Below, one piece after another: positions 1 to 7,171 of a stretch of 7,774 nt of DNA (positions within the stretch are counted from its first letter, which is position 1; every line of letters begins with the position of its first letter). Location: positions 1 to 7,774 of the forward strand of contig JAFYLX010000050.1 in assembly GCA_017556895.1 (NCBI GenBank). Direction: 5' to 3'. The stretch is from Bacillota bacterium. GTDB lineage: Bacteria > Bacillota_A > Clostridia > Peptostreptococcales > Anaerovoracaceae. Under the pieces are notes generated by a model that saw only the letters and a list, made by a program, of their open reading frames with translations, was not told the DNA's origin and did no database searches. Position numbers and translations under genes: made by a program.

Positions 1-335
1 AAGTTAAGAACTCTACAATGGGTGACGGGGCTAAGGCTTCTCACCTAACATACATTGGGGACTCCGATGTTGGAGCAAAAGTAAACTTAGGATGCGGTGT
101 AGTTTTCGTAAACTATGATGGAACAAAGAAATATCGTAGTGTTGTAGAAGACGGAGCATTTATAGGATGTAACAGCAACCTTGTGTCACCGGTAAGAGTT
201 GGCCAGGGAGCATATATTGCAGCGGGCAGTACGGTAACTGAAGATGTAGAAGGGGATGCATTATTCATTGCTCGAGCAAAAGGAATCAAGAAGCCTGAAT
301 GGGTTTCCGCAAAAGGGATTTTGAAGAAAAAATAG
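1..335 (+). CDS. glmU: Bifunctional GlmU, C-terminal fragment (acetyltransferase domain)
   Basis: This is the last 110 codons of glmU; the reading frame is open to the left edge (frame begins at base 3), so the ATG at 18 is internal. GlmU makes UDP-N-acetylglucosamine in the cytoplasm: the C-terminal left-handed beta-helix acetylates glucosamine-1-phosphate and the N-terminal domain, outside the window, adds UMP. Visible are VKNST, then SHLTYIGD, whose His corresponds to the catalytic base His363 of E. coli GlmU, VNLGCG and NYDGTKK (substrate and acetyl-CoA contacts), [11 protein letters not shown], hexapeptide-repeat turns ([17 protein letters not shown]), and a basic tail ending KKK. Fragment numbering puts these at His14, Tyr17, Asn28 and Asn37. 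It ends in TAG. prs follows after 52 bases with no terminator, as in the B. subtilis order. Family recognition is secure; only the missing N-terminus is unknown. Confidence 0.95.
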   Translation, partial: VKNSTMGDGAKASHLTYIGDSDVGAKVNLGCGVVFVNYDGTKKYRSVVEDGAFIGCNSNLVSPVRVGQGAYIAAGSTVTEDVEGDALFIARAKGIKKPEWVSAKGILKKK

Positions 336-370
336 TTTAATAACAATTAAAGTTTAATTTTTAATTAAAG

Positions 371-379
371 AAGGCGAGG
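371..379 (+). promoter_or_regulatory. Ribosome binding site of prs
   Basis: AAGGCGAGG lies upstream of the TTG at 388, with 8 bases between GAGG and the start. Its position supports the non-ATG start of prs, because no ATG occurs in frame until codon 28, inside conserved sequence. Confidence 0.7.
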
Positions 380-387
380 TAAACAAA

Positions 388-1335
388 TTGAAAAGCGGAA
401 ATTATGCTGATTACAAAATCTTTGCATGTAACTCAAACCCAGAATTAGCAAAGAAGATTGCAGACATTATGGGTAAGCCACTAGGAGAAGCTGTAGTAAC
501 TAAGTTCAGCGATGGTGAAATCTCCGTAAACATTTTAGAATCTGTTAGAGGACAGGACGTTTATGTTATCCAGTCAACTAACAACCCTGTAAACGACAAC
601 TTAATGGAATTATTAATTATGATTGATGCTCTAAAGAGAGCTTCTGCTGGCAGAATCAATGCTGTTATTCCTTACTATGGATATGCTAGACAGGATAGAA
701 AAGCAAAGGCTAGAGATCCAATCACAGCTAAATTAGTAGCTGACTTAATTGTAGCAGCAGGTGCAGATAGAGTTCTTACAATGGACTTACATGCTAACCA
801 GATTCAGGGCTACTTCAACATTCCAGTTGACCACCTACTAGGTATGCCTATCCTCGCTCAGTACTTCAAGGAAAGCCCAATTGAAGATCTAGTTGTAGTT
901 TCTCCAGACCATGGTAGTGTAACTAGAGCAAGAAATTTAGCTCAGATGCTAAACTGCCCAATCGCTATCATCGACAAGAGAAGACCTGAACCTAACAAGA
1001 GTGAAATCATGAACATCATCGGTAACATCGAAGGTAAGAACTGTATCATCATCGATGATATGATTGACACAGCAGGTACAATTTGCAACGCTGCAAATGC
1101 TATCAAGGAATTAGGCGCTAAGTCCGTAAGAGCAGCAGCAACTCACAGAATTCTTTCCGGTCCAGCTGTAGAAAGACTAGAAGCTTCTGCAATCGAAGAA
1201 CTAGTTCTACTAGACACAGTTCCATTACCAGAAGAAAAGATATTAGAAAAGATGACATTCTTATCCGTTGCTCCTATCTTCGCAGAAGCAATGTCCAGAA
1301 TCTTCAACAACGGTTCTGTAAGTGAAATTTTCTAA
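388..1335 (+). CDS. prs: Ribose-phosphate pyrophosphokinase (PRPP synthetase)
   Basis: The enzyme transfers pyrophosphate from ATP to ribose-5-phosphate, giving PRPP for purine, pyrimidine, histidine, tryptophan and NAD synthesis. The 315 residues match the usual bacterial class I length (B. subtilis 317) and align end to end from memory. Motifs in order: [11 protein letters not shown] near 15-25, FSDGE (40-44), [11 protein letters not shown] (95-105, ATP-site loop), [11 protein letters not shown] (133-143), SPDHG (172-176), KRRPEPN (197-203, catalytic loop), DDMIDTAGT (223-231, PRPP/ribose-5-phosphate loop) and LSGPAVERL near 257-264. The start is TTG with a good ribosome binding site; the next in-frame ATG would remove the conserved N-terminal strand. 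The THP usual near residue 254 is THR here, a minor change. It sits between glmU and pth with 52- and 41-base gaps and is probably co-transcribed. The ctc (rplY) gene that follows prs in B. subtilis is absent. Confidence 0.97.
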   Translation: MKSGNYADYKIFACNSNPELAKKIADIMGKPLGEAVVTKFSDGEISVNILESVRGQDVYVIQSTNNPVNDNLMELLIMIDALKRASAGRINAVIPYYGYARQDRKAKARDPITAKLVADLIVAAGADRVLTMDLHANQIQGYFNIPVDHLLGMPILAQYFKESPIEDLVVVSPDHGSVTRARNLAQMLNCPIAIIDKRRPEPNKSEIMNIIGNIEGKNCIIIDDMIDTAGTICNAANAIKELGAKSVRAAATHRILSGPAVERLEASAIEELVLLDTVPLPEEKILEKMTFLSVAPIFAEAMSRIFNNGSVSEIF

Positions 1336-1360
1336 TTAGTATCGAATAATTAATTCCAAG

Positions 1361-1366
1361 AAAGGA
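1361..1366 (+). promoter_or_regulatory. Ribosome binding site of pth
   Basis: AAAGGA lies 10 bases before the ATG at 1377 in the 41-base prs-pth gap. The rest of the gap is AT-rich, with no terminator hairpin, which supports read-through from prs. Confidence 0.6.
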
Positions 1367-1376
1367 TTTATAAACT

Positions 1377-1994
1377 ATGTACATAATCGTAGGGCTGGGT
1401 AATCCCGGTAAACAATACGAGAACACTCGTCACAATATGGGATTCTTAGCGGTGGATCTTTTGGCGGAAAAATATAATATCGATGTAAATAAGATTAAAT
1501 TTAAGGCTTTGGTCGGCGAAGGCAGAATCGCCGGCCAAAAAGTCTTATTGGTGAAACCACAGACATATATGAACTTAAGTGGTGAGGCAGTAAGACAGGC
1601 GATGGACTTCTACAAGATAGATCCAGAAGAGCTGATTGTAATCTATGATGACATTGATATTCCAACTGGAACTTTCCGCATTAGAAAGAAGGGAAGCCCA
1701 GGGACTCATAACGGTATGAGAAATATCTTCCAGCACATTCAGACTAATGATTTCCCTAGAATAAGAGTTGGTATCGGCTCTGGAAAGAAGGACAACTTAG
1801 CCGGATATGTAACTGGAGGCATCAGCAAAAGTGAACAAGAACTTTTGGCAGATGTTTTAAAGAATTCTGCAGATGCAGCGGCTTGCATTATTGAAAAGGG
1901 CATAGATAAGGCTATGAATGAATATAATGTAAGACCAAACAAAGAAAAGAAAGAGAAAAAAGCAGTAGAGGAAAAAGAAACTAAAAATGATTAA
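1377..1994 (+). CDS. pth: Peptidyl-tRNA hydrolase
   Basis: Pth cleaves the ester bond of peptidyl-tRNAs that drop off the ribosome, recycling tRNA; in B. subtilis the gene is also called spoVC. The single alpha/beta domain is complete: VGLGNPG at 5-11 (Asn9 equals E. coli Asn10), NTRHNMGF at 16-23 with catalytic His19, KPQTYMNLSG at 60-69 (Asn66), YDDIDIPTG at 90-98, KGSPGTHNGMRNI at 105-117 (Asn112), and FPRIRVGIG at 126-134. At 205 residues it is slightly long because of a Lys/Glu-rich, probably disordered tail (about 187-205) ending ETKND. That tail is encoded by the purine-rich DNA that also carries the mfd ribosome binding site. The gene overlaps mfd by 8 bases, suggesting translational coupling. 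The fin gene that separates pth and mfd in B. subtilis is missing. Confidence 0.97.
   Translation: MYIIVGLGNPGKQYENTRHNMGFLAVDLLAEKYNIDVNKIKFKALVGEGRIAGQKVLLVKPQTYMNLSGEAVRQAMDFYKIDPEELIVIYDDIDIPTGTFRIRKKGSPGTHNGMRNIFQHIQTNDFPRIRVGIGSGKKDNLAGYVTGGISKSEQELLADVLKNSADAAACIIEKGIDKAMNEYNVRPNKEKKEKKAVEEKETKND
1968..1972 (+). promoter_or_regulatory. Ribosome binding site of mfd, inside pth
   Basis: GAGGA lies within the last codons of pth, 14 bases before the mfd ATG at 1987. That spacing is long, so initiation may rely partly on ribosomes finishing pth 8 bases downstream. An in-frame TAG at 1966-1968 rules out any earlier mfd start. Confidence 0.45.
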
Positions 1995-4900
1995 CATTTC
2001 TGGAGTTTCAGACGCGCGTGTCGCGCCTATTGCAGCACAGTTATCTAAAGAAGAAAGTCAAAGCATAATCATTGTGCCTTCATATGTTAGGGCACAGAGA
2101 TTGGCTAGTGATCTTTCTTTTTTTGTAAATGACAAAGATATACTTGTGATGCCCGAAGACGAACAGGTTTTTCTAAAATATGAGGCGAAGAACCACGACA
2201 GACTAGTTGAAAGAATGAAAGCTCTTAAGGTGCTAAGAACAGGCAAGCCAGCCATCGTTATAGTGCCTGTTTCTGCTGCACTAAAACGAATAAGCCCTCA
2301 TAAAGCTTTCGAAGAAAACGTAATAAAACTTAGTGTGGGAGATGAGATTGAACTTTCTGACCTAAAGGCTGCACTAGTGGCGATGGGATATGAGTATGAA
2401 ATCACTGTAGAAAGCCATGGACAGTTCAGCATTAGAGGTGGCATTGCGGATATTTATACTCCAGATAACGATAATCCGTATAGAATTGAGTTTTTCGGTA
2501 CAGAGGTGGACTCTATTAGAACGTTTGACAAAGATAATCAGCGTTCCATTGAAAATTTAAAATACATTGAGATTTATCCAGCAGAGCAGTTACAAACTTC
2601 AGACGATGCATTCAAGTCTGCCAGCGATAAAATTAAAAAGGAATACGAAAAACAGGCAAAAAAGATAGAAAAACAATCTCCGGATGTGGCTCATAGACTG
2701 TTAGAGTTACAAGGTCAGATCTGTGAATATATAGAGAATGTTTCTAATTTGCAGCTTTTAGAAAGCTATATTCACTATTTCTATGATGAAACAGAATATG
2801 TTTGGGACTATATGGATGACGGCAGGGTAATGCTGGATGACCCAGAAAGAATTTTTGAAATCGTAGAAACTAGACAAAAAGAACTAAAGGAAGATTTTAA
2901 AGTTCTTTTAGAACGAGGAGAGGTGGTTCCTAAAGATGCGTGCCTAATTACAGGTTTTGACGATTTGAAACCTGTGCTTGAAAGACGCAATACGGTTATC
3001 TTTACACCTTTCCCTAAACGAATCAAGGGAATCGACACCTTTGACGAGATTCATAACATAAACAGCCGCCAGATGATTAACTTTGGCGGAAATCTTACAT
3101 TGATGGAAAGCGAAATTAAGAATTACCTAAAGCGTGGCTACAAGGTAAGTATTGTTTCACATTCAGATGCGAGGTTACAAAATTTAAGAGAATTTTTAGA
3201 AAAACTCGAATATGCAGATAGAATCGCTTATGAAAAGGGTACTCTTTCGAATGGGATGGATTTTCCTGAGGAAAAGAGATGCTGGATAAGCGAAAATGAT
3301 ATCTTTAAATATAGCAAGAAACCGAGTCGTCGTAAGAAGTATAAAGATAAGGGGCAGAAGATTCAGTCCTTTACTGAAATGAAAACTGGCGACTATGTTG
3401 TTCACGAGAATCATGGTGTAGGGAAGTTCATTGGAATTGAACAGCTAAAAGTTCAAGGCGAAAAGAAGGACTATATCAAGATAAAATATGCCGGAAATGA
3501 CATGCTTTATGTTCCGGTAGAACAGATGGATTTAGTCCAAAAGTATATTGGTAATGATGCCGTAGCTCCTAAGGTAAATAAGCTTAGTGGTGGGGAGTGG
3601 AAGGCGACAAAGGCAAAGGCTAAGGCTGCTATTGCTGTATTTGCCAAAGATTTAATAGATTTATATGCTGCTAGAAAGATGGAAAAGGGATATTCTTTCG
3701 CAAAAGATACGGTATGGCAAAAGGACTTCGAGGATAGTTTCCCTTACGAAGAGACTGATGATCAGCTTCGTGCGGCAGAAGAAATAAAGCTAGATATGGA
3801 AAAGCCATTCCCTATGGATAGATTGCTTTGCGGTGACGTAGGTTTTGGTAAGACGGAAGTTGCGGCTAGAGCATTATTTAAATGTGTAGCAGACGGAAAA
3901 CAGGCGGCAGTTCTTGTTCCTACAACAATCCTTGCAAACCAGCATTACTACACATTGAAGGAAAGATTCGAAAACTTCCCATTTAACGTGGAAGTGCTTT
4001 CAAGATTCAAGAGTCCGGCGCAGCAAAAAAAGATTCTAGATAAGCTTAAAAAGGGCGAAATAGACCTAATTATAGGTACACATAGACTCCTTTCTAAAGA
4101 AATCCAGTATAAGGACCTTGGCCTTTTGGTGGTGGACGAGGAACAACGATTTGGTGTTGAGCATAAGGAAAAGCTAAAGCAGATGAAGAAAAATGTAGAT
4201 GTTTTAACCCTTTCCGCAACTCCAATACCGAGAACATTAAATATGTCTTTGACTGGAATAAAGGATATGTCGCTAATCGAAGAACCGCCGGAAGAAAGAT
4301 TGCCGGTACAGACATACGTAATGGAACAGGATGATAAGACGCTCCGTGACCTCGTTGAAAGAGAAATCGGCAGGGGTGGTCAGGTATATGTTGTGTTTAA
4401 TAGAGTTAGAGGCATAAATCAGGTTGCTGATAGAATTCAGGATCTGGTGCCGGATGCAAGAATTGTTGTTGCACACGGACAGATGAACGAACACACTCTT
4501 GAGGATGCGATGATGAGCTTTATAAGTGGCGAAAACAATGTACTAATTGCCACTACGATTATAGAATCAGGTATCGATGTGCCGAATGCTAACACTATGG
4601 TAATTCTAGACTCAGACAGATATGGGCTTTCTCAGCTATATCAGCTAAGGGGTCGTGTAGGCCGTGCCAACAGACAGGCATATGCCTATATGATGTATCA
4701 AAAGGACAAAGTGCTAAACGAAGTTGCAGAGAAAAGACTTAAGGCAATTAGGGAATTTACCGAATTTGGCTCCGGATTTAAGGTTGCAATGCGTGACCTT
4801 GAGATAAGAGGTGCCGGCAATATGCTTGGAACAGAGCAGAGTGGCCATATGGTGAATATCGGGTACGAGCTTTACTGTAAAATGGTAGACGATGCAATCC

Positions 4901-5388
4901 GTGCACTTCAGGGTGAAATTGTTAAGGAAGACAGAGAAGAGTCAACAGTCGAACTTAAGGCCTCCGCATATATCCCTGAAAGTTACATTTCCGATGAAGT
5001 TACAAAGCTGCAAATGTATAAACGAATTGCGGCAATTCATACTAGGGATGATGAAGATGAAATCCTAGATGAGTTGATAGACCGTTTTGGCGATGTACCG
5101 CGCTCAACTACAAATCTAATTAAGATTTCTCACATTAGATATCTTGCCGAAGTTCTTTCAATCAAAGAAATAAAGCAGGATGGCAATAAGGTAATGCTAT
5201 ACTTTGATGCTAAGAATCCTCTCAGCGGTTTTGCATTATTAAACGCGACAGAAAAATTCGGTCCAAAACTTTTCATACACGGTGGACAAAAGCCGTTCGT
5301 TAGATTGACAATAAATGAAAAGAAGAACTTAGAAGAAACGCAAGAGCTACTAGAGGTATTGGCGGAAAACAGAAAAACTTTAAATTAA
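1987..5388 (+). CDS. mfd: Transcription-repair coupling factor Mfd
   Basis: Mfd binds RNA polymerase stalled at DNA damage, pushes it off with an ATP-driven dsDNA translocase and recruits UvrA. All modules are visible. The UvrB-like N-terminal region includes HGQFSIRGGIADIY (144-157) and FFGTEVDSIRTFD. A basic linker (KKPSRRKKYKDK, 444-455) precedes the RNA polymerase-interacting domain, from about 465 (GDYVVHENHGVGKFIG, 468-483). The RecG-like translocase has Walker A GDVGFGKT (616-623), GTHRLLS (697-703), DEEQ (717-720), SATPIPRTL (743-751), TTIIESGIDVP (856-866) and QLRGRVGR (886-893). The TRG motif starts at GSGFKVAMRDLEIRGAGN (928-945). The C-terminal domain 7 has AYIPESYI (994-1001) and IDRFGDVP (1031-1038). 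At 1133 aa it is close to normal length, but it lacks roughly 40 N-terminal residues present in B. subtilis Mfd. The start is fixed by an in-frame stop 19 bases upstream. It closes the plus-strand operon. Confidence 0.98.
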   Translation: MINISGVSDARVAPIAAQLSKEESQSIIIVPSYVRAQRLASDLSFFVNDKDILVMPEDEQVFLKYEAKNHDRLVERMKALKVLRTGKPAIVIVPVSAALKRISPHKAFEENVIKLSVGDEIELSDLKAALVAMGYEYEITVESHGQFSIRGGIADIYTPDNDNPYRIEFFGTEVDSIRTFDKDNQRSIENLKYIEIYPAEQLQTSDDAFKSASDKIKKEYEKQAKKIEKQSPDVAHRLLELQGQICEYIENVSNLQLLESYIHYFYDETEYVWDYMDDGRVMLDDPERIFEIVETRQKELKEDFKVLLERGEVVPKDACLITGFDDLKPVLERRNTVIFTPFPKRIKGIDTFDEIHNINSRQMINFGGNLTLMESEIKNYLKRGYKVSIVSHSDARLQNLREFLEKLEYADRIAYEKGTLSNGMDFPEEKRCWISENDIFKYSKKPSRRKKYKDKGQKIQSFTEMKTGDYVVHENHGVGKFIGIEQLKVQGEKKDYIKIKYAGNDMLYVPVEQMDLVQKYIGNDAVAPKVNKLSGGEWKATKAKAKAAIAVFAKDLIDLYAARKMEKGYSFAKDTVWQKDFEDSFPYEETDDQLRAAEEIKLDMEKPFPMDRLLCGDVGFGKTEVAARALFKCVADGKQAAVLVPTTILANQHYYTLKERFENFPFNVEVLSRFKSPAQQKKILDKLKKGEIDLIIGTHRLLSKEIQYKDLGLLVVDEEQRFGVEHKEKLKQMKKNVDVLTLSATPIPRTLNMSLTGIKDMSLIEEPPEERLPVQTYVMEQDDKTLRDLVEREIGRGGQVYVVFNRVRGINQVADRIQDLVPDARIVVAHGQMNEHTLEDAMMSFISGENNVLIATTIIESGIDVPNANTMVILDSDRYGLSQLYQLRGRVGRANRQAYAYMMYQKDKVLNEVAEKRLKAIREFTEFGSGFKVAMRDLEIRGAGNMLGTEQSGHMVNIGYELYCKMVDDAIRALQGEIVKEDREESTVELKASAYIPESYISDEVTKLQMYKRIAAIHTRDDEDEILDELIDRFGDVPRSTTNLIKISHIRYLAEVLSIKEIKQDGNKVMLYFDAKNPLSGFALLNATEKFGPKLFIHGGQKPFVRLTINEKKNLEETQELLEVLAENRKTLN

Positions 5389-5393
5389 AATAA

Positions 5394-5435
5394 CGGGACT
5401 AGTATGATATGCATTCATGCCAGTCCCGCTTTTTT
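5394..5435. terminator. Rho-independent terminator, probably bidirectional
   Basis: The outer stem CGGGACT (5394-5400) pairs perfectly with AGTCCCG (5422-5428). After one A/C mismatch, GTATGA (5402-5407) pairs with TCATGC (5415-5420, one G-T pair), leaving a 7-base loop. On the plus strand six Ts follow (5430-5435), ending the mfd transcript. On the minus strand the hairpin is followed by GTTATTTTAATTT, a usable U-rich tract for the convergent spoVT transcript. The spoVT stop codon (5434-5436) lies inside the plus-strand T tract. Confidence 0.88.
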
Positions 5436-5925
5436 AATTTTCCATCTGTTTTGCTAGAAAAGATGCTCCAACTTCTGCAATCTTGAGCTCTACGTCTCCA
5501 AGGTGGTGGTTTTCCTTTGGCAATATGGTAATAGAACCGATTGGATCGCCGTGAGATATGATTGGAACCACAATTTTAGAGTCATTTGAATAGCGATTCT
5601 TGCTTTGAATAATCTTGTCGAGCTCTGGGTCTACACGCATATCGCTATACTCTTTTCGGGCAGTCCCCGAGGCTGCAATTACTTGGTCCGTATCGGAAAC
5701 AATGATTGTACCACCCAATATCTTTGACACTGTTTCGGCATATTCTGTAGCAAATTCGCTTAAATCATTAATAGGAGAATACTTTTTTAAAATAACTTCT
5801 CCGGTGTTATTTGTATAAATCTCAAGGGGATCGCCTTCTCGTATGCGAAGGACCCTTCTAATTTCTTTAGGAACAACAACTCGACCGAGGTCGTCAATTC
5901 TTCGTACAATTCCTGTAGCTTTCAT
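5434..5925 (-). CDS. spoVT: Stage V sporulation regulator SpoVT (AbrB family)
   Basis: SpoVT is a DNA-binding regulator that, in B. subtilis, acts late in the forespore and tunes sigma-G-dependent genes. The N-terminal AbrB-type swapped-hairpin domain (about 1-53) is almost identical to B. subtilis SpoVT: MKATGIVRRIDDLGRVV, PKEIRR, LRIREGDPLEIY, GEVILKKYSPI. The remainder (about 55-163) fits the GAF-like C-terminal domain, with GGTIIVSDTDQVIAASG (71-87), HGDPIGSITIL (125-135) and a final helix ending ASFLAKQMEN. The 163 residues compare with 178 in B. subtilis; the shortfall is in the middle of the GAF domain. The start is the ATG at 5923-5925. A GTG nine codons upstream is open but lies before the ribosome binding site and adds residues foreign to the family. 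Unlike the classical order, the gene is on the opposite strand to mfd and converges with it. Confidence 0.95.
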   Translation of the reverse strand: MKATGIVRRIDDLGRVVVPKEIRRVLRIREGDPLEIYTNNTGEVILKKYSPINDLSEFATEYAETVSKILGGTIIVSDTDQVIAASGTARKEYSDMRVDPELDKIIQSKNRYSNDSKIVVPIISHGDPIGSITILPKENHHLGDVELKIAEVGASFLAKQMEN

Positions 5926-5937
5926 CCTTATATAAAT

Positions 5938-5944
5938 CTCCTTT
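5938..5944 (-). promoter_or_regulatory. Ribosome binding site of spoVT
   Basis: AAAGGAG on the minus strand lies 12 bases before the chosen ATG. It falls inside the longer GTG-started frame, so it decides for the shorter start. A second AAGG directly abuts the ATG. Its AAAG part is also the outer end of the inverted repeat at 5941-5980. Confidence 0.65.
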
Positions 5945-5980
5945 AAAATCACTTTGTGATGTTAGTATCTGTGATTAAAG
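5941..5980 (-). repeat. Imperfect inverted repeat upstream of spoVT
   Basis: Read on the plus strand, CTTTAAAATCAC (5941-5952) faces GTGATTAAAG (5971-5980): six pairs, a two-base bulge (5945-5946) and four more pairs around an 18-base loop. A nested ATCAC-TTT-GTGAT (5948-5960) is a perfect alternative. In a minus-strand transcript coming from the M20 gene the outer stem would take up part of the spoVT ribosome binding site. It could equally be an operator. The match is seen; the role is inferred. Confidence 0.4.
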
Positions 5981-5991
5981 GGAATTTATAC
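5963..5991 (-). promoter_or_regulatory. Possible sigma-G/F-type promoter of spoVT
   Basis: On the minus strand GTATA (5987-5991) and GATACTA (5963-5969) are separated by 17 bases. This resembles the forespore sigma-G consensus (roughly gnATR, about 18 bases, CATnnTA) except for G in place of C and one base less spacing. B. subtilis spoVT is sigma-G-dependent, which makes the match plausible. Short degenerate motifs occur by chance in AT-rich DNA, so confidence is low. Confidence 0.3.
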
Positions 5992-7119
5992 TGCGGAAGT
6001 TAATTCCAAACTTGTTTTTAATGCAATCGATAGGCCTGTAAGTATGGATTTTTTATCAATCCATTCTTCACGCGTATGGGTCTTGTCGTGTATATCTGTG
6101 CCTATACAGATTGCGGCTACGCCTAGTGAAAGCGGTATATTGCAGTCTGTGGAGCCACTCACGAATTTAACTTTTTCGCCAATTGTATCTTCGATTATAG
6201 GAGTAATTATTCTTTTTAAAGCGTCAATCTTTATAGGTGAAGTGTTGCTGCAAGGTCTATCGCCTACCATATTGACAGCTATAGAAACTCTCTTGCCCGC
6301 TGATTCAAAGATTCTCTTGAATTCGGCTTCCATATATTCGAGGCATTCTTTATCGTCGGAACGATATTCGCATAGCATTTTTGCTGACTGTGCTATAGTA
6401 TTTACTGAAGTTCCGCCCTCGATTAGACCCACGTTGTATGTAGTCTTTGTTCCTGGTTTTGTAGGAACTTTAATTTCATATATTTCATTTATAATCTTGC
6501 TAAGTTCTGCAATTGCGTTTTGATTTCCAAATTTGTTATAGGAATGTCCGCCTTCTGTGGATACGGTCACTTCGTATCTATGAGAGCCAACTGCCTGATC
6601 TATGACTAGATTTAGTGTGCTGTCTAATGTTACAAAGGTTGATATTCTTCCTTGATAGTCTTCGAAAAGCTTGCGAACACCTTTTAGGTTGCCAAGGCCT
6701 TCTTCGCAGGAGTTTAAAACGAACATTATACCTCCTGATGGTGCCGTTTTAGTTTCAATGAAAAACTTTGATGCAAGCAATAAGATTGCTACGCTTGCAG
6801 TATCATCGGCAACTCCAGGACAAAAAATCCTTTCTCCGTCGTCCTGATAAGGCATAGGCTCCCTGTCAGGAAAAACAGTATCAGTATGAGCGGCAAAAAC
6901 AGTAATTTTGTCGCTGTGATCACAATTGATTGGAAAAATCACGTTTAGTGCATCGTCGATATATACGCCTTCGGCACCGTAATTTTCTAACCAAGTTTTG
7001 CAGTAATTTGCCCTCTCATGTTCGAAATGAGAAGGAGCCGGTATTAGGCAGAGTTCCTTTAGTGTTTGGTATAATAAAGCTTTGTTTTCAGCAATATAAT
7101 TGTCTAAATTCATATTCAT
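5986..7119 (-). CDS. M20-family metallopeptidase (peptidase T-like)
   Basis: This is a predicted cytoplasmic two-zinc hydrolase of the M20 clan, probably an amino- or dipeptidase; the substrate cannot be read from sequence. The 377 residues have the family's catalytic domain with an inserted lid. Likely metal and catalytic residues: HTDTVFP (78-84, His78 and Asp80), GVADDTAS (102-109, bridging Asp105), CEEGLGN (138-144, general base Glu139 and ligand Glu140), LDS (Asp166), and THTREEW (347-353, His348). The lid has GGHSYNKFGN (190-199) and GGTSVNTIA (235-243), and STDCNIP (323-329) precedes the last ligand. No signal peptide or membrane segment is seen. The ATG at 7117-7119 is chosen because AAAGG lies 10 bases upstream; a GTG at 7126-7128 directly abuts that site and is unlikely. 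spoVT follows 60 bases downstream. It could also be annotated as a deacetylase or desuccinylase of the same fold. Confidence 0.88.
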   Translation of the reverse strand: MNMNLDNYIAENKALLYQTLKELCLIPAPSHFEHERANYCKTWLENYGAEGVYIDDALNVIFPINCDHSDKITVFAAHTDTVFPDREPMPYQDDGERIFCPGVADDTASVAILLLASKFFIETKTAPSGGIMFVLNSCEEGLGNLKGVRKLFEDYQGRISTFVTLDSTLNLVIDQAVGSHRYEVTVSTEGGHSYNKFGNQNAIAELSKIINEIYEIKVPTKPGTKTTYNVGLIEGGTSVNTIAQSAKMLCEYRSDDKECLEYMEAEFKRIFESAGKRVSIAVNMVGDRPCSNTSPIKIDALKRIITPIIEDTIGEKVKFVSGSTDCNIPLSLGVAAICIGTDIHDKTHTREEWIDKKSILTGLSIALKTSLELTSAV

Positions 7120-7129
7120 ATAAATCACA

Positions 7130-7134
7130 CCTTT
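7130..7134 (-). promoter_or_regulatory. Ribosome binding site of the M20 peptidase gene
   Basis: AAAGG on the minus strand, 10 bases before the ATG at 7117-7119, sets the start at that ATG rather than at the GTG nine bases upstream of it. Confidence 0.6.
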
Positions 7135-7142
7135 CTAGTGTA

Positions 7143-7171
7143 ATTATACTTCATTCGCCCCTACATATCCA
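7143..7171 (-). promoter_or_regulatory. Likely sigma-A promoter for the M20 peptidase gene
   Basis: On the minus strand TGGATA (7166-7171, 4 of 6 to TTGACA) and a perfect TATAAT (7143-7148) are separated by exactly 17 bases. Transcription would start near 7136, leaving a leader of roughly 17 bases that barely includes the ribosome binding site. The -35 box lies in the last codons of the upstream C39-like frame. It would let the M20 gene and spoVT be expressed regardless of the broken genes upstream. Confidence 0.45.

Noticed and set aside
344..370. AATTAAAG repeated at 345-352 and 363-370, with TTTAATT between, in the glmU-prs gap
   Set aside because: The tract is almost pure A/T and short; such repeats are expected by chance, and there is no GC stem or T tract to make a terminator.
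5926..5952. Longer SpoVT start (GTG at 5952 adding nine residues)
   Set aside because: The GTG precedes the ribosome binding site, and MKATGIVRRIDD is the known N-terminus of the family.
6044..6523. 159-codon plus-strand open frame antisense to the M20 peptidase gene
   Set aside because: It lies entirely opposite a well-conserved coding gene, and its translation has no recognisable motif; it is a shadow of the real frame.
7120..7128. GTG start for the M20 peptidase
   Set aside because: The GTG lies one base from AAAGG, too close for initiation; the ATG nine bases later has ideal spacing.
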